A stretch of DNA of 64,000 nucleotides. It comes from Erigeron canadensis (taxonomy: Eukaryota; Streptophyta; Magnoliopsida; Asterales; Asteraceae). Where the stretch lies: contig NC_057761.1 in assembly GCF_010389155.1 (NCBI RefSeq), positions 25,070,210 to 25,134,209 of the forward strand. The letters are read 5' to 3'. The notes below the pieces were generated by a model, which was given only the letters and a program-made list of their open reading frames with translations, made no database searches and was not told the DNA's origin. Shown piece after piece: positions 1-12,830 of the stretch. Position numbers and translations under genes: made by a program. Positions within the stretch are counted from its first letter, which is position 1; the number at the start of each line of letters is the position of its first letter.

Positions 1-233
1 GAATGGATGAGGGCAACGCCCCTACCGTATCCATACGTTTTCCATTCGTTTTCAACACGTAACGCATATGATTTTTTACAAAAAATAAAAAACAATTTTT
101 TTTTTTTAAAAAAAATAATAATAAAAAGCCACACCAAAAAAGGCAAAAGTGGGGTGGGGGGGGACTAGTGGTTCTCAAGGTTCTCTCCATATTTGTTGTT
201 CTCACATTAACCCTACCCTATATATATACATAA

Positions 234-238
<5 letters not shown>
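1..238. other. AT-rich intergenic DNA
   Basis: Nothing coding is recognisable. There is a long A/T homopolymer stretch around 85-125 and a G run near 155-165. Confidence 0.6.

Positions 239-280
<42 letters not shown>
239..280. repeat. (TA)n microsatellite
   Basis: An uninterrupted TA dinucleotide array of about 21 units, directly left of the old repeat that begins near 281. Confidence 0.95.
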
Positions 281-281
<1 letters not shown>

Positions 282-1082
282 TAACACGGTACCCGCTCAA
301 TGCGGCGGTGGTCATGGCTGTAACACCCCGCTAAAGCGGAATATACGGGATGTACAGATAAGCACAAGCACGCACAGTACAAGTTCAAACACAACCTACA
401 ACATTAAGGAATAAGAAGTATCATAAGTTATTACAGCATTTGGGAAAAACCTTGAATTAGATAATATTCCAAAGACAGAACAATTATCTTAAGTACTCTT
501 TGAACTCAGAACAGGAACAAGCAAAAGGAAGTCTTCACAGCCACTAATCTTGAACGCATGAACAATCTCCATAGAAGTAAGCTGGAAGTAGGAAGACTCC
601 TATGCTAAGAGAACTAAGAACCTAGCCTGAAAAGCATGTAAGTTCAAAAGGGTCAACTACAAAAGTAGTTGGTGAGATTCACATAAAGTACTTATTATTT
701 ATACATAATATTAGTATGTATATTAAGAACAAGTCATAAGATCTGTACGTCTGTCAAAAGTACTTTGTAATATCAAGAATAGTTTTGGAATATGTATTGT
801 ACTTAATATGTATGTATATAATTACTGCTAACCCGATTGGTCAATGATGAACGATAATGAATCATTAAGCTCACAATAACAAGTAAGCTACAAGCATGAT
901 CTAGATCAAATAAGTACAGATAATATGCATCCTCCAGAACTGTAGAGAATGAGGGTGGACCTACCCTAACAGCGCTGTCCATAATTACCTACGGTTCATT
1001 CCCTGAACTGTGGGATATGAATTGATAGCAGTAGAAAATAGAACCCATACATAGAACAATAAGTTCATACAGCGAACATATA

Positions 1083-1250
1083 AGTGATACAAATGTATTC
1101 AAGATCCTGCCCATTCAAGATCTAGAATACAGTTTCAGAGAATAAGTATGATGATAGGAATGTATTCAGATCCTGCCCATTCAAGATCTAAATACACTCA
1201 AGAGAGTATGAAGATATGGATGTATTCGAGATCCTGCCCATTCAAGATCC
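1083..1250. repeat. Tandem repeat, about 60-70 bp unit, 3 copies
   Basis: Three copies of a block containing ATGTATTC, then GATCCTGCCCATTCAAGATC, at about 1091, 1160 and 1222. It lies inside the solo LTR. Confidence 0.8.
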
Positions 1251-2233
1251 CAACACACCACAGAAGATAAGAATAGTAATAAGGATGTATTTCAGAATCA
1301 TTTTATCAATAGTCTGTACGTTCATAAAATAGTACATAGAACAGTTTTAGATCATATGTACATATATTTATATATATACATTTAAGTACGAAATACTTTT
1401 CATAGGATCATATAAAAGTACGTAGAACAGTTCAAGAACATATATATATATATATATTTTTATATATATATAATTTAAGTACAAAAATAGTTTTCATGCT
1501 TTTCAGTCCCCGATAAAGAACTTTGAACAGAATGTACGAAAAGGGGATAAGTGAACTCACAGTGATCTGGTACAGTACAGTTATCGAGCAGAAAGGATAA
1601 GCACAAAGATAGATATTATTATATCTATCGAAGTCCAAGCACGTCTTGTCTGAGGCCTAAGTACACGTTGTAATTCATATAATGGGTACATATATTAGAC
1701 TTGGTGATTGATTAATCACGAAAATGTTCTTGATGATCCGATGATTTGGGTCCTTTGAAGATCTTTGAACGTTTTGACTCAAAAGGGTTTAAATGAACTT
1801 TAAGTACATGTACTGGACTCGAACTGAACGTTTTAGAACTCACACATAAATACTTATTGTGTTAAAGAGTCGAACAAGTCGTAAATAATGAACTTTTAGT
1901 CTTAAGAACTCAGTTATTTGTTCATAGCACTCGTACCTTAATAATCAAGATCGAACATGTCTTTAGTGGGCATAATTAAGGTGTGCACAATGAATGTTGG
2001 TCTAGGTCGATTCAGGAACTAGCTTAGATGTTATCTTATAGCCTTGAATGTACTTAATCCGAGATTAATTGAAGCAACGATTGGTTGGGTTGATTAATGA
2101 TCAAGTACAAGATCAGGTCACATAAGAAATTATAGAACAATAAGGTCTAGGGTTTTGGTGTAAGATTTGTTCTAGCTTCAAGTTCAGAACCATGTTAATA
2201 TTCTTCGGGCTCAAGACCGTTTCACATTTGTCA

Positions 2234-2600
2234 TTTAGATCGTCCTTCTGTTGCACAGCTTTAGATCGTTTCTCTGTCGCACAGCTTTAGATCGTTTTAA
2301 TGTTGCTCAAATTTAGATCGTTTTAGTGTGGCTCAATTAGATTGTTTTAGTGTGGCTCAATTAGATCGTTTTAGTGTGGCTCAATTAGATCGTCCCTCTG
2401 CTTAATCATTTAGGTCGTTTCACTTGCATAGCCTATTTAGATCGTTTTGGTTCAGGTCAATAAGATCGTTTCATGCTCACGAGTTTAGATCGTTTCACCT
2501 CTCATTAGTTTAGATCGTTCCATAACTCAGCCATTTAGATCGTTCTAACTCATCCATTTAGATCGTTTTACTGTCAAAGCTTTTAGATCGTTTTACCCAA
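2234..2600. repeat. Minisatellite of TTTAGATCGTTT motif
   Basis: About fifteen copies of (T)TTAGATCGTTTYA, each followed by a variable 10-14 nt tail, with a period of about 24-27 bp. Two more copies lie at about 2760 and 2785. The motif core is much better conserved than the tails. Confidence 0.9.
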
Positions 2601-4165
2601 TTCGTAAACAAAACAAGATCGTTTTCAAAATAATAGTTGAGCAAAACCGATTCCAAGATCAGTTACCCAATAAACGAACCAACACATTACCACACCACAC
2701 AAGACTGAACGAATCAAGAACCATGAACCAAGGAGGATGTCTAGGATAATTTTGAGGGATTTAGATCGTTTCTCAAGTCCTTCATTTAGATCGTTTCATG
2801 CTAGAAACGGGCTGAACACAGACCAATGTACAACCGATTGTCTAAATCGATTTCAGAACTAGTTGGAACCAAATACAAGCACATATAAACATATTAACAT
2901 TATTTCATAACACCTTTATTGGTTTCCAAGATCAAATATCACATGAACACTTTGAACTTCAAGAACAAGTTATGTTCATTTTTGAAAAATGGGTTTTGTA
3001 ATTTAATCACGTTATGACCCAAATTTGTTCACCAAAATGATGTTAAACACATTTAGACACAAACCCATTGCTTATAAACATGATTTCTTAACAAAAAATC
3101 GGACCAAATCATCAAGAACAAGAACATAAAAAGTACACTTTTGTTTTGATCAAATTCTCAAAAGAGGTTGTTATTACCTGTGATTTGATGCTAGAAACGT
3201 GTTTTGATCGTCACAAGGAACCCGAAAGTACAAATGATTTCACTTAACCAACCCAAAATCAAGATGGTGATTTTAGTGTGTGAAAATGGTGGTGGAGATG
3301 TTCCTGACTATGTGTTTTTAGAGAGAGAGTGAGAAATGGAGGTGATGAATGAATAGTGAATTTTCTCATACTACAACATTCTATTTATACCTTTTCCAAA
3401 TGAATGCACTAGGTATTTCCAAGGGACTACTTGTGAACATTTTGCACTAGAACACTTATGGACACGAACATTTATGAACCGAATCTTCATATTTTATCGA
3501 ATTAATTCATAATCCGTCACATAAATCAAGATTTAAGATCTAACTGACCTTCAAATAAGCACATATTTTGAGTCTAAAGTATGTCAATAACTTAAGTAGA
3601 TTGGACTGTCTAGCCGTTCAGATGGCGAAAGTATGATCTAAGAACTTAATTAGGATATTCGTAAGGCGGTTGTTACAATGGCAGCGACGGTGAGGTAGTG
3701 GGGGCGTGACTATTAATAGTAGAGGCGTCGTCGAATGGTATAGATAATTGACGTAAAAGGTTAATAAATATATTTTAAAGAAATATAAAGCAAATAGGGT
3801 TTTAATTTTCAATTTCAACAATGTACAAATGATAATGCATGATGTACCATACATCAACGCCTACAACTTTCTCTCTCCTACATAAATCATTTTATTCCTC
3901 TAATTCTTTCAAAATCTTTTATCTCAAAAACCGTACATCGATAATTATAAAAATTATATGGGTGTTCTTAAAATTTCATTCTCTTTCATTAGAGATGTCA
4001 TTCGATATACTTTCGACGATTTTTTAAATCCGAGGGCGGAGCCCAAACGGCTAAGGCATTTGGCTATGACACTCTATCACATATCACCTCTTATGACCTA
4101 TCACATGTCACCTACCTATGACCCTCACCATCTTACCGCCGCAACGCGCGGGTACTTGCTCTCGT

Positions 4166-4984
4166 TTTAAAGAAAAAATAATTGATGGTGTAATTTAATC
4201 ATTAAGGACATTTTAGACAATTTCTCTTATGTAATTTCCAACAATGGGGACTATTTTTTTATAATATAAATATGGAAAATGATGGATCCTTTTAAAATTA
4301 GCCTAAAAGTCATCATAAAACCTTAAAATTGTGACATGTAGATTCCATTAATTTTCTTTCTTTATCTTATCACATGATTTTGTCGTTTGTCATCATCCTA
4401 TGATTAGGATGATTTTTAGGCTATCTAGTTTGGAGGATTAATCATTTTTCATATAGTATAGATATATAGAAAAATGATTAATCCATCTAAAAAATCTCAT
4501 AATAATCCTCCTAAGTCATAATATCATAACTATAATCCTCATCATAATCCTCCTAAGTCCTAAAAGAAAAAACGATTAGAATATATAGATATTATATAAT
4601 TGTTAAAAAATTAAAAAAGATTCATATATTAAAAAGAATGAATTTATTTGGTAGATTTTGATATAAAAACTACTGATAATGCTTTTACAGTTATAAAGAA
4701 ACAAAGAGAAAAAACTAATCGGTTGAAAGAATAGTTTAGTATTATAAAGTGTTATATATCATATTTTAGATAATTTGTTAATAATGAGGTTTATTTTTTA
4801 AAAAATAAAGACAAAAATAGAAAAATAAATATAAATAAGGGTAGGAAATAAAGGAGAGAAAAATACAATTATAAAGGTTTAAATGGTGCCAATTGTATCT
4901 CTAAGACTCTAACCTCCTTTTTTGGTTATAAGATCGATAGATAGATATGTTGAATATAGTTTTGATTTCACTTGATTAAAGTCG
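4166..4984. other. AT-rich intergenic DNA
   Basis: No gene signal. Short imperfect repeats such as CATAATCCTCCTAAGTC occur near 4500-4560. Confidence 0.5.
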
Positions 4985-4989
4985 AATAA

Positions 4990-5418
4990 TGATGACATAC
5001 CCCCTGACCAGTACTAAGGTGATATTTCGCAGATCACCCGGTACACTACGTACGTGAAGAAGAAAGACAAGTCTCTATTTCAGAAAGTTCAACTACACGT
5101 CTCCGAAAAAATAGGGATTTGATCATATCCAACTCTTTGAGGATAACTCAGGATATCTCCCAAGGATAGATCGAAATGACGGCTCTGGTTAAGGGTTGGG
5201 GATAAACCTTGAAACCCGATTTCCTCTCCAAGATATAGAGAACTCTATATAAACCTAAAGACTACGAGGTGGGAGCATTCATACTTTTATATCAAACAGA
5301 TTCATAGGCATGCAACTGCTCTTGCCTTACCTCCGGAGAATCGCCAACGAATCATAAAACACTTACATTGCCCATCGTAACTTAATAAGACTACCCGTCG
5401 CGATCTGGTACACAATCA
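4990..5418 (+). mobile_element. Solo LTR (429 bp)
   Basis: Starts TGATGACATACC and ends GGTACACAATCA. It is flanked by AATAA at 4985-4989 and 5419-5423, a perfect 5-bp target duplication. The base composition is visibly richer in GC than its surroundings. A TATA-like CTCTATATAAACC near 5240-5255 suggests LTR promoter polarity on the plus strand. No PBS or internal domain follows, so this is a solo LTR; the family is not identified. Confidence 0.75.
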
Positions 5419-5423
5419 AATAA

Positions 5424-7502
5424 TATAACTATATAATGATTTAGATATTAAACATCGATTAACTATTATAGTTATAATTCTAATATTATAATTCTGTTAT
5501 TTTTATAACTAGATTATAATCCCGCGTAATACGCGAGGTTTTGGTAGGGACAACCCTAATAAAAATTAATTTGGTGATTAAAATTTTTTATACCTTGCTG
5601 TTAGAAATTCAAGGATGATTTTTAATATATAATATATAAGTTTATAAGTATGTAATAAGTTGTTAGTGACACCCTTTAAAGCTATCATTATCATTTTTCT
5701 CAATCTATATATATTAAAAAGCAACTGACCTAACCTCAATTGACTAAACACAACTCTTAATTTTTTAAAATTAACTAAATCAACACGTGTCCAAATTAAT
5801 TTACACTTTTTGGTTTTTTATCACCAATTTACACATTTAACCCAATTTAAAATAATATGTCTAAATTAATTTACACATTTTGGTTCCATCACCAATTTAG
5901 ACCTTTAACCGAATTTAAAATAATTAATACTTACTACATAATGTCTATCTAATAGCAAAAAATATACTCCTAGTTAAAAGTTAAGAAGTTGTATGATGGA
6001 AAAACAACTAAACTATTATTACAACCTTACTCGCATTTGAAAAAACATATACAAATGAGAATCTTCGAAAGTTATTTTTATTTTCATATTAAAAAACACG
6101 TTCTAAACTACTTGGGGGTTGGGGTTTTGGGGGTGGGGTTATTATCGGGTGTGATGGGGGCAGAGCGTGAGTTGAGAGTTAAAATAATTTAAGGTTTTCA
6201 GAATTTAAAAAAGTAATAAAAATGTTTTTTTTAATTTTTAATTGAAAAGGTGGAAACAGTGTTTATGCTTTATTGGATAAACTATGATTTGATGATGTTT
6301 TCTTTTCCATCATGTTCTTAACTGGAATTTTTTTTTACTTTGAGTTAATTGTCAGAAATTTTTATGTGAGCTCATACAACATACGAGACAAAAAACTAAT
6401 TATTTATTTAATTTATTTTGAAAATACCGTCAACCTCTTACACGGGACCATGTCTAATATTTTATTATACTAAAATATAGTTGCTCTAATAATTTATCGA
6501 CCAATCACAGATCTCGATTTCTTAATGTTGACTTTTGTTTTCAATTTTCACTTTAATTTACACTTTTTTGTAATCCATCATAAATTTACACTTTTTATCC
6601 AATAATTTCAATATAATAAATATATAATAATAGCTAATATATATCCAATAATATGTCATATAAAATTAATTAATTAACAATAAATCTTAATCTTATTTTA
6701 ATTTAATCTTAATAATAATAATAATAATAATAATACAATTGAACTAATGACTTATTAACCAATCAAATCGTTCAATTTCATCAAATTGAGTTTCACTTAT
6801 GTTATTATTTAGATTAACTATAAATTAAAAATCCTAATAATCATTTTCCAAGTATATTATTATTTTAAAATTTATATTAATTTGTAGAAAGAGTCTCATT
6901 AATTTACATTTTTTGTTTTCCATCAATAATTTACACTTTTAGCCCTGAATACTAAATTTATATTTTTTTTAGCAATAACTTGAGAGATTTTTTAAAATTT
7001 ATAATCATTGAATTAATTAAAAAAATTCCAACATATGAAATAGTCTACAAAAATTATTTTAAAGCCTAATGACTTATTAATAAATATTATATTAGATTTT
7101 TATAAATTGTAAATATTAATATTTAGTTGAATATTTAATATAAACACAATTTGAACTCTAAGACATATCCCAAACATAATAAGAGATGACAATCTTGAAT
7201 ACTAACTCCATTTAAGATTCATTCTATTTCTCAATAAAAAAAGATACATAACTTTCTCCCTTTATATTAGCTATGCGTATTAATGTTTGAAGTTATAATT
7301 GTCACTCAAATCAAGAGTTCTAATTGTTATTACAGAATATGAAAGCAATCATAATTGTTAACTAATTATCATAGGACATGTGATTGAAATAAACTTATGC
7401 ATGTTATGGGTTCGCATCATGATCAAGTACATATACTTGAATGTCAAGTACAGGATCACATATCTAAATAATATTGTAAACTCGTGTCAAGTGTTGTACA
7501 TA
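5424..7502. other. AT-rich intergenic DNA with dispersed repeat pieces
   Basis: No coding potential is seen. It contains fragments of the ACCAATTTACAC / TTTTTGGTTTTCCATC repeat (about 5795-5915, 6545-6600, 6900-6950), which is tandemly arrayed at 8219-8448, and an (AAT)n run at 6711-6735. Confidence 0.5.
5509..5540 (-). mobile_element. Helitron-type 3' terminus
   Basis: Read on the minus strand, a short hairpin (CGCGT/ACGCG arms, 5523-5535) is followed after about 10 nt by CTAG, and the next base is T. Hairpin plus CTRR plus T is the diagnostic Helitron 3' end. The 5' end of this copy was not located. Confidence 0.55.
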
Positions 7503-7510
7503 GGTCTAGA

Positions 7511-8019
7511 CAGGGGTGGAGATAGTAGAGGGAGTGGGAGGTGCTTAGCCCCCGCCAACCATTCATGTTTTCCATTGTAGGGCTAGCTCATAGCCAACTA
7601 ATACAAAGGTTTTGTTTGAAGCAAAGCCACATCCAATCTATAAATGTATGATTTCTAGCCATGACTATTCAAATAAAACATTTACATTTAGTCCATATAT
7701 GTAAATCATAGCAATAAGGATATATTTTGATAAATCATATAAAGTAAAAGTATTAATATCGTCATTTCACAAAGATGAAATAATTAAATTTGATCTAATG
7801 GTTATAAATCAAAGTTGAAAGTCATCAAAGGGTTCCTATTTATTTAGGAATGAATTTAGGACCTTGTTATATATATATATATATATATATATATTGGTAA
7901 AATTCTATTTTACTAACATTTTATTAAATGATTATGTATTTCACATTATATTAAATACAACGATCAGGAAAGGAATACGGTTGAGTCCCCCACAACGTGA
8001 AATCCTGGCTCTGCATCTA
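7511..8019. mobile_element. hAT-like non-autonomous element (509 bp)
   Basis: The left end is CAGGGGTGGAG and the right end is a degenerate counterpart, CTGGCTCTGCATCTA. Both are flanked by GGTCTAGA (7503-7510 and 8020-8027), an exact 8-bp duplication, which is the hAT hallmark. No transposase is encoded. A (TA)n tract lies at 7868-7894. Confidence 0.6.
7716..7870. repeat. 155-bp dispersed direct repeat, copy 1
   Basis: Matches 11902-12056 base for base over 155 bp, with four substitutions seen by eye. Both copies run straight into a (TA)n tract. Confidence 0.9.
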
Positions 8020-8218
8020 GGTCTAGAATCTAGTTATTTTACTATGCAAATCAAAACTAATAAAATTTGTAAATGTTAAAAGATGTAGTACCATTGATTC
8101 TAAAAATCTATCTATAATATAACTAAAAAAGGGGGTTGGGGGTACACTTGGCACCCCTAATCTCCCTCCTTTAGCTTAATCTTCAATCCTTATTAATCTT
8201 CTAATTTTTTAATATTAA

Positions 8219-8448
8219 TCTAAATTAATTTACACTTTTTGGTTTTCCATCACCAATTTACACTTTAACCCCAATCTAAAACAATTAATTTACACTTTTT
8301 GGTTTCCTATCACCAATTTACACTTTAACCCAATTAAAAAATAGTTAACTTACACTTTTTTTATTTTCCATTACCAATTTACACTTTAACCCAATTTAAA
8401 AATAATTAATTATACTTTTTGGTTTTTCATCACCAATTTACACTTAAA
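8219..8448. repeat. Minisatellite, about 58-bp unit, 4 copies
   Basis: The unit contains AATTTACACTTTTTGGTTTT, then CCATCACCAATTTACACTTT. The same array, inverted, is at about 37840-38095, in both cases about 110 bp inside the Helitron-type 5' end. Confidence 0.9.
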
Positions 8449-10040
8449 AATAATTAATTGATATGTATCAGATAGACAACCAGCCAGCACACGACAAATA
8501 CGATCAATAAACACTAAGAATAATTATATATTTTCGTACGTATCAAAAGTTGTTACGGAGACGGACTAAACAACTACAAAACTTTGGACAATATATATAT
8601 ATATACACTAAATTATTGTCCCGCGTAATACACGAGATCACATATTTAATTAGTGACAAGTTATCGTTTCACAATATTATACATTGACAACCATATATAA
8701 AAGATGTTGAAAATAGATTAATTAGTATCATGGTGCCAAAGTTGTAAATTAATTAATATCTTGTTGTTAATGTATGTCTTTATATAGAAAAAAAAACATA
8801 AAATTTCATGATTTTATGTTTCTATAAACAATTAGTAACACTTCAAATTATTGTGTCAAGTGATAGTTTGAAATTCAATATAAACAGATTTGTTTAGCGG
8901 AATATAAATAAGATCTCTATATAGATTTGACTTCTCATTAATTAGTATAACCATATTAGTCATTTTTTACAATTTTCACGTAGTTTAATGTTTATATAAA
9001 TATACATATAAAGAAAGTTTAACAAAACAAAAGTAGTTAGCATTTGAACCACGCATGTCTGAGATGAAACCCAGTATTATTGAAAACCCTCTTAATTATT
9101 CACTCATACAAACTTCGAAAGTGTGATTTATACCCTGATGGATTTCCTTAAGGTTTAAGACCTTGTCAGTAGCTCACCTTTCAAAATTTTACTTTTTGTG
9201 TTTATAGTTAACTTTTTGAAATTTTTAAAATTAGTTTCACATCAATATACATTGAGGTTTCAGATTATGTATTTATAGTTAAATTTTTAGAAATTTTCAA
9301 AATATTTTTTTAAAATCATGGTTGAATTTTATTATTAATATTAATAATATTTGAAACAAATATTGGATTTATATAACAAATTTAAAAACTAAAATATTTA
9401 GGAAATTAAAATCTTAAACTTTTAATATTTACTTTAATTAACATAACTTATGTAAAAGCTAATTATAATACAATAATTAAGATTTGAAAGTTCATAATAT
9501 AATCTTATAAGAGACCTTAAATTTCAACTTCTAGATTTATTAAGAAAAACATATAATTAATAACTTATTAAAAAGTGTCAAGTAATAAGTTTTTCAATTT
9601 GATAGGATCAACAACATAAGCAAATATTAATTAAATGAAATAAAATATTTCAATTGGTTAATAATTATTTAAGAAAATCGTATTTTTGCATATATAAAAG
9701 TAAAATTATATTTTCTGTATATTACACGAGACAATATAAATAAGCGAAATAAACACAATAAGTTTTAAAAATAACATATTTATTAATTATAGATAAAACA
9801 TGTTAAAATACAATTGTATTGTTATTTAAAGTTTTATTTGCATCAAAAATGGCTAGTAAGATATATAAATTTTGGTATAATGACAATGTAATGTTAATAC
9901 ATTTAATACTGGTGAATTTAGTAATATTCAAAAATGCTCTTTGGTGTACCTATTTTCTATAATATGGTTGTTATATATTTGTATAATGACGATATAAAAG
10001 TAAATATAAACAAAACACTTTATCTACTATAATTAAATTT

Positions 10041-10250
10041 CAAACAACCTCATTTAGGTGGGTTGGCCACCATGACATCATTGAGAGTCTGTTGTCTTGA
10101 AGGACGCATGTTCAATTCTTGTCGTGGATAAAACTGATAATGATAGCTAATCATCGATGCAAAAAAACTCAACATTGAGGTTTCGTAGGTACCAATTCGG
10201 TACACAGGATCAAAGGGTTCCCTTCGATCTACCATGTGATTTAAATGAAA
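10041..10250 (+). mobile_element. tRNA-derived SINE-like copy
   Basis: An A-box-like TTAGGTGGGTTGGCCACC is followed by a B-box-like GCATGTTCAATTCTTGTC at Pol III spacing. The rest has no tRNA fold, so it is a SINE relic and not a tRNA gene. Confidence 0.5.
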
Positions 10251-11705
10251 TTTCAAAAAACATATTATCTTCTTATTTATATAAAATCAAATACTCGATT
10301 ATAAATCTTATACTACATTATGTATCTATTTAATAAAATAACATATTTATTTTATGTGTTTTGTTCGAATAATCTAACTTCCAATAATAAATTAGACAAT
10401 CTAACTTCCATATTTTTGTGTTTTGTTCTAGTATTTTTCCGTATTTTTATAACTCTTTTTTTAATTTTTTTTTCTTGTAATATTTTGTCAAAATATAAAA
10501 GGTAATTGTTCTTGCATTGAAATTTAAATATGCGTACGAAATTAAACTAAGTTAATAAAAAATTTAACGCTTGTAATGAAAAATTCAAACTCATTATGTT
10601 TTTATAATTATATATCATGTATTCAATCTCTCTATGTAAATAAGAGATGATAATTTCATAGGTGACATTTTTAGTTTTTTTGTCACATTAGATTTTTAAT
10701 GAAGTGTCATATTTTTCATTTAAATTGTTATATCTATGTTGCCATGTACAATCTTTATCATCAATTTTGATCATAATCATTAATCATAATCCTAATCATT
10801 AATATTTAATTTTCCATTTTATAAATAAGTACAAAGATTATATACATTATACTACTTTTTTTTAATTAATTCAATGATAATTAGCTTTTATCAAATAAGA
10901 TTGTTTATTATATTATGTTTATTTTTTGAAAAGTATTTATTATATTATATTTAATAATTATATATCATGAGAAATACTTTTATGATTTAAATATTTATGT
11001 TTCATTAGTCTTGCTTTTATACTTGGCGTATATAATATATTCATAAACTATAATTTTATTTTATTTTATCAGTCGTAATCTGATAGTACTTTATATTACC
11101 ATAACTATGAATAATAATTTAACTATCAATTATTGTTTTTATATTTATGTTCTCAATTATCCCGCACAAAATACGAGTTTAATCTAGTATCTAGTATATA
11201 TAGTGAATGACATGCCTTTTCTTTTATTAATAAATTAATAGTTATCTATATTAGTTAAATAATAGTTGGATAATCTAAAAGACCTTTAATGTATATAGTA
11301 TAATTGTAAACGATTTGATAACTTAATAATACGGTTACAATATAAACTCATACATGCATGAGTATATATATTAGTTCATTATGTTTACACATTACACTGA
11401 TCGATCGATTTATGGCTTCCTAGGTATATACATACTTTATTAAATATACAAAATTTAATTATTTCAAATACAAGGACTAAAATTGTGTTTTCTTAATATT
11501 AGTGATTAAATATTAATGATGGAAACTGTAAATTAGTGATGAAAAATAAAAAAAAGTGTAAATTATCCAAAGTAGATGGACTAATGTTGTGTTTACTTAA
11601 TATTAAATTTGGTAATGATACTATTATTTTGATCTAAGGGTTGTAATCAAAAGTTTGAACTTATCTAACGGTCCTTGTTTCTCCATAAAAGAATTTAGCA
11701 CCTTG

Positions 11706-11738
<33 letters not shown>

Positions 11739-11811
11739 CACACTTGTAAGTTTTTAGCATTCCATAAATTATTATTAATAATATTACGTTTAGCAAAGAC
11801 TTCGAATAGTC

Positions 11812-11878
<67 letters not shown>

Positions 11879-11879
11879 T
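11812..11879. repeat. (ATT)n microsatellite
   Basis: About 22 uninterrupted ATT units. Poly-leucine readings through it are spurious. Confidence 0.95.
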
Positions 11880-11901
11880 ATGGTATGCTATAATAATTAT
11901 G

Positions 11902-12056
11902 AAGGATATATTTTGATAAATCATATAAAGTAAAAGTATTAATATCGTCATTTTACAAAGATGAAATAATTAAATTTGATCTAATGGTTATAAATCAAAG
12001 TTAAAAGTCATCCAAGGGTTCCTATTTGTTTAGGAATGAATTTAGGACCTTGTTAT
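11902..12056. repeat. 155-bp dispersed direct repeat, copy 2
   Basis: See 7716-7870: equal length and four differences. A shorter, diverged relative ends at about 11706. Confidence 0.9.
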
Positions 12057-12654
12057 ATATATATATATCGGTAGATTTATAGTTATGATCTTACTCATCG
12101 TTTATAAGAAAGATTTATTTATATTCCACTGAGAGCCCGAAGGCATCTTCTAAATTTCAAATCATTTTCGCTTGTCATAATTAACATCCCGACAATGAAA
12201 CTGGGCTTGGCCCACCCCATCGCAGTCCACATACTACCTTTTAGCCATACCGAAGGCCAAACCTATAGCCCACCATTATATATTCAGATTGGAATGTGAC
12301 GCTTCTAGACGTTCTCTATTGTGATAATGACCAAAAGAACCCTTACATCAATAAATTGCCATGGAGAAAATGAAGTAATCTTAAAACTTTTGAAACCAAA
12401 TAATGTTATTGTCAAAAAGGATATGTTGAATGAGTTTAAATCAAAATCACTAAAAAAAAAAAATAATAAAGTGAAATCAACTGTCAAACTAGTAGAACTT
12501 TCTCAAGAATACTTTAAAGTGAATTAAATGTCCTTGTTAAATCATTAGATGCCAAATGAATAAAGTATTTAAATGAACGAGTAATATATGTATTATTTAT
12601 ATTTTTATAAATACGGATCGAATATCATAACGAATGGTATATATTATATTGTTT

Positions 12655-12830
12655 TAATTGGGTCCATGTTAGAGAACCCTTTATAGTCTCCCCATAAGCA
12701 CGGCAACATATTGGAGAAAACTTTGTCTCTTAAAACTTGAACCTGAGTCTTTTCAAATCCAAACTTCCAAAGAAGGGGTCCTTTTACCGTTGCGCTATTA
12801 ATCCATTGGTAATAATATATGTATTCATTA
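12655..12830 (-). mobile_element. tRNA-derived SINE-like copy
   Basis: On the minus strand there is an A-box-like ATTAATAGCGCAACGG and a B-box-like CAGGTTCAAG. The 3' part contains GGGTTCTCTAACATGGACCC, which matches the tails of the SINE-like copies at 18955-19245 and 61015-61310. Confidence 0.55.

Larger units (their letters stand above)
319..3677. mobile_element. Solo LTR, long (3.36 kb)
   Basis: The segment starts TGTAACACCCC and ends GTTGTTACA, so it has TG...CA ends with a short terminal inversion. It is flanked on both sides by ATGGC (314-318 and 3678-3682), an exact 5-bp target duplication as made by an LTR-retrotransposon integrase. No second LTR, PBS or protein-coding domain lies inside, so it is read as a solo LTR left by LTR-LTR recombination. 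TGTAACACC starts and multi-kilobase LTRs are known in Gypsy Tekay/Del-type elements, so that lineage is plausible but not shown. It contains two tandem arrays (1083-1250 and 2234-2600). A non-autonomous element without separable LTRs is the alternative. Confidence 0.75.
281..4165. mobile_element. Old GC-rich-ended repeat, split by a solo LTR
   Basis: The left end (about 281-318) carries ACCCGCTCAATGCGGCGG and the right end (about 4128-4160) carries the near reverse complement CCGCCGCAACGCGCGGGT. Removing the LTR at 319-3677 leaves a relic of about 0.5 kb with inverted GC-rich ends. Similar ends occur at 13314-13345 and 46323-46360. Such hairpin ends are typical of Helitron 3' termini, but the paired inverted arrangement also allows a TIR element; the class is unresolved. 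Confidence 0.4.
8111..11187 (+). mobile_element. Putative non-autonomous Helitron (about 3.1 kb)
   Basis: The 5' end TCTATAATATAACTAAAA is preceded by A. Similar starts recur inverted at about 38206 and 55126, which supports a real element end. A candidate 3' end is a weak hairpin (11161-11177) followed by TTTAATCTAG and T at 11188. A to T flanks fit Helitron insertion between A and T. A minus-oriented hairpin near 8619-8637 shows nesting, so pairing of these two ends is uncertain. No Rep/helicase coding is present. Confidence 0.4.
11188..12654. other. Intergenic repeat-rich DNA
   Basis: Contains (TA)n at 11707-11735, (ATT)n at 11812-11879, and copy 2 of the 155-bp repeat. The stretch 12120-12300 is less AT-rich, but no gene was recognised in it. 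Confidence 0.5.

Noticed and set aside
2234..2600. CRISPR-like array of short repeats
   Set aside because: Units are only about 25 bp apart with degenerate cores and low-complexity tails, in plant nuclear DNA with no cas genes; it is a minisatellite.
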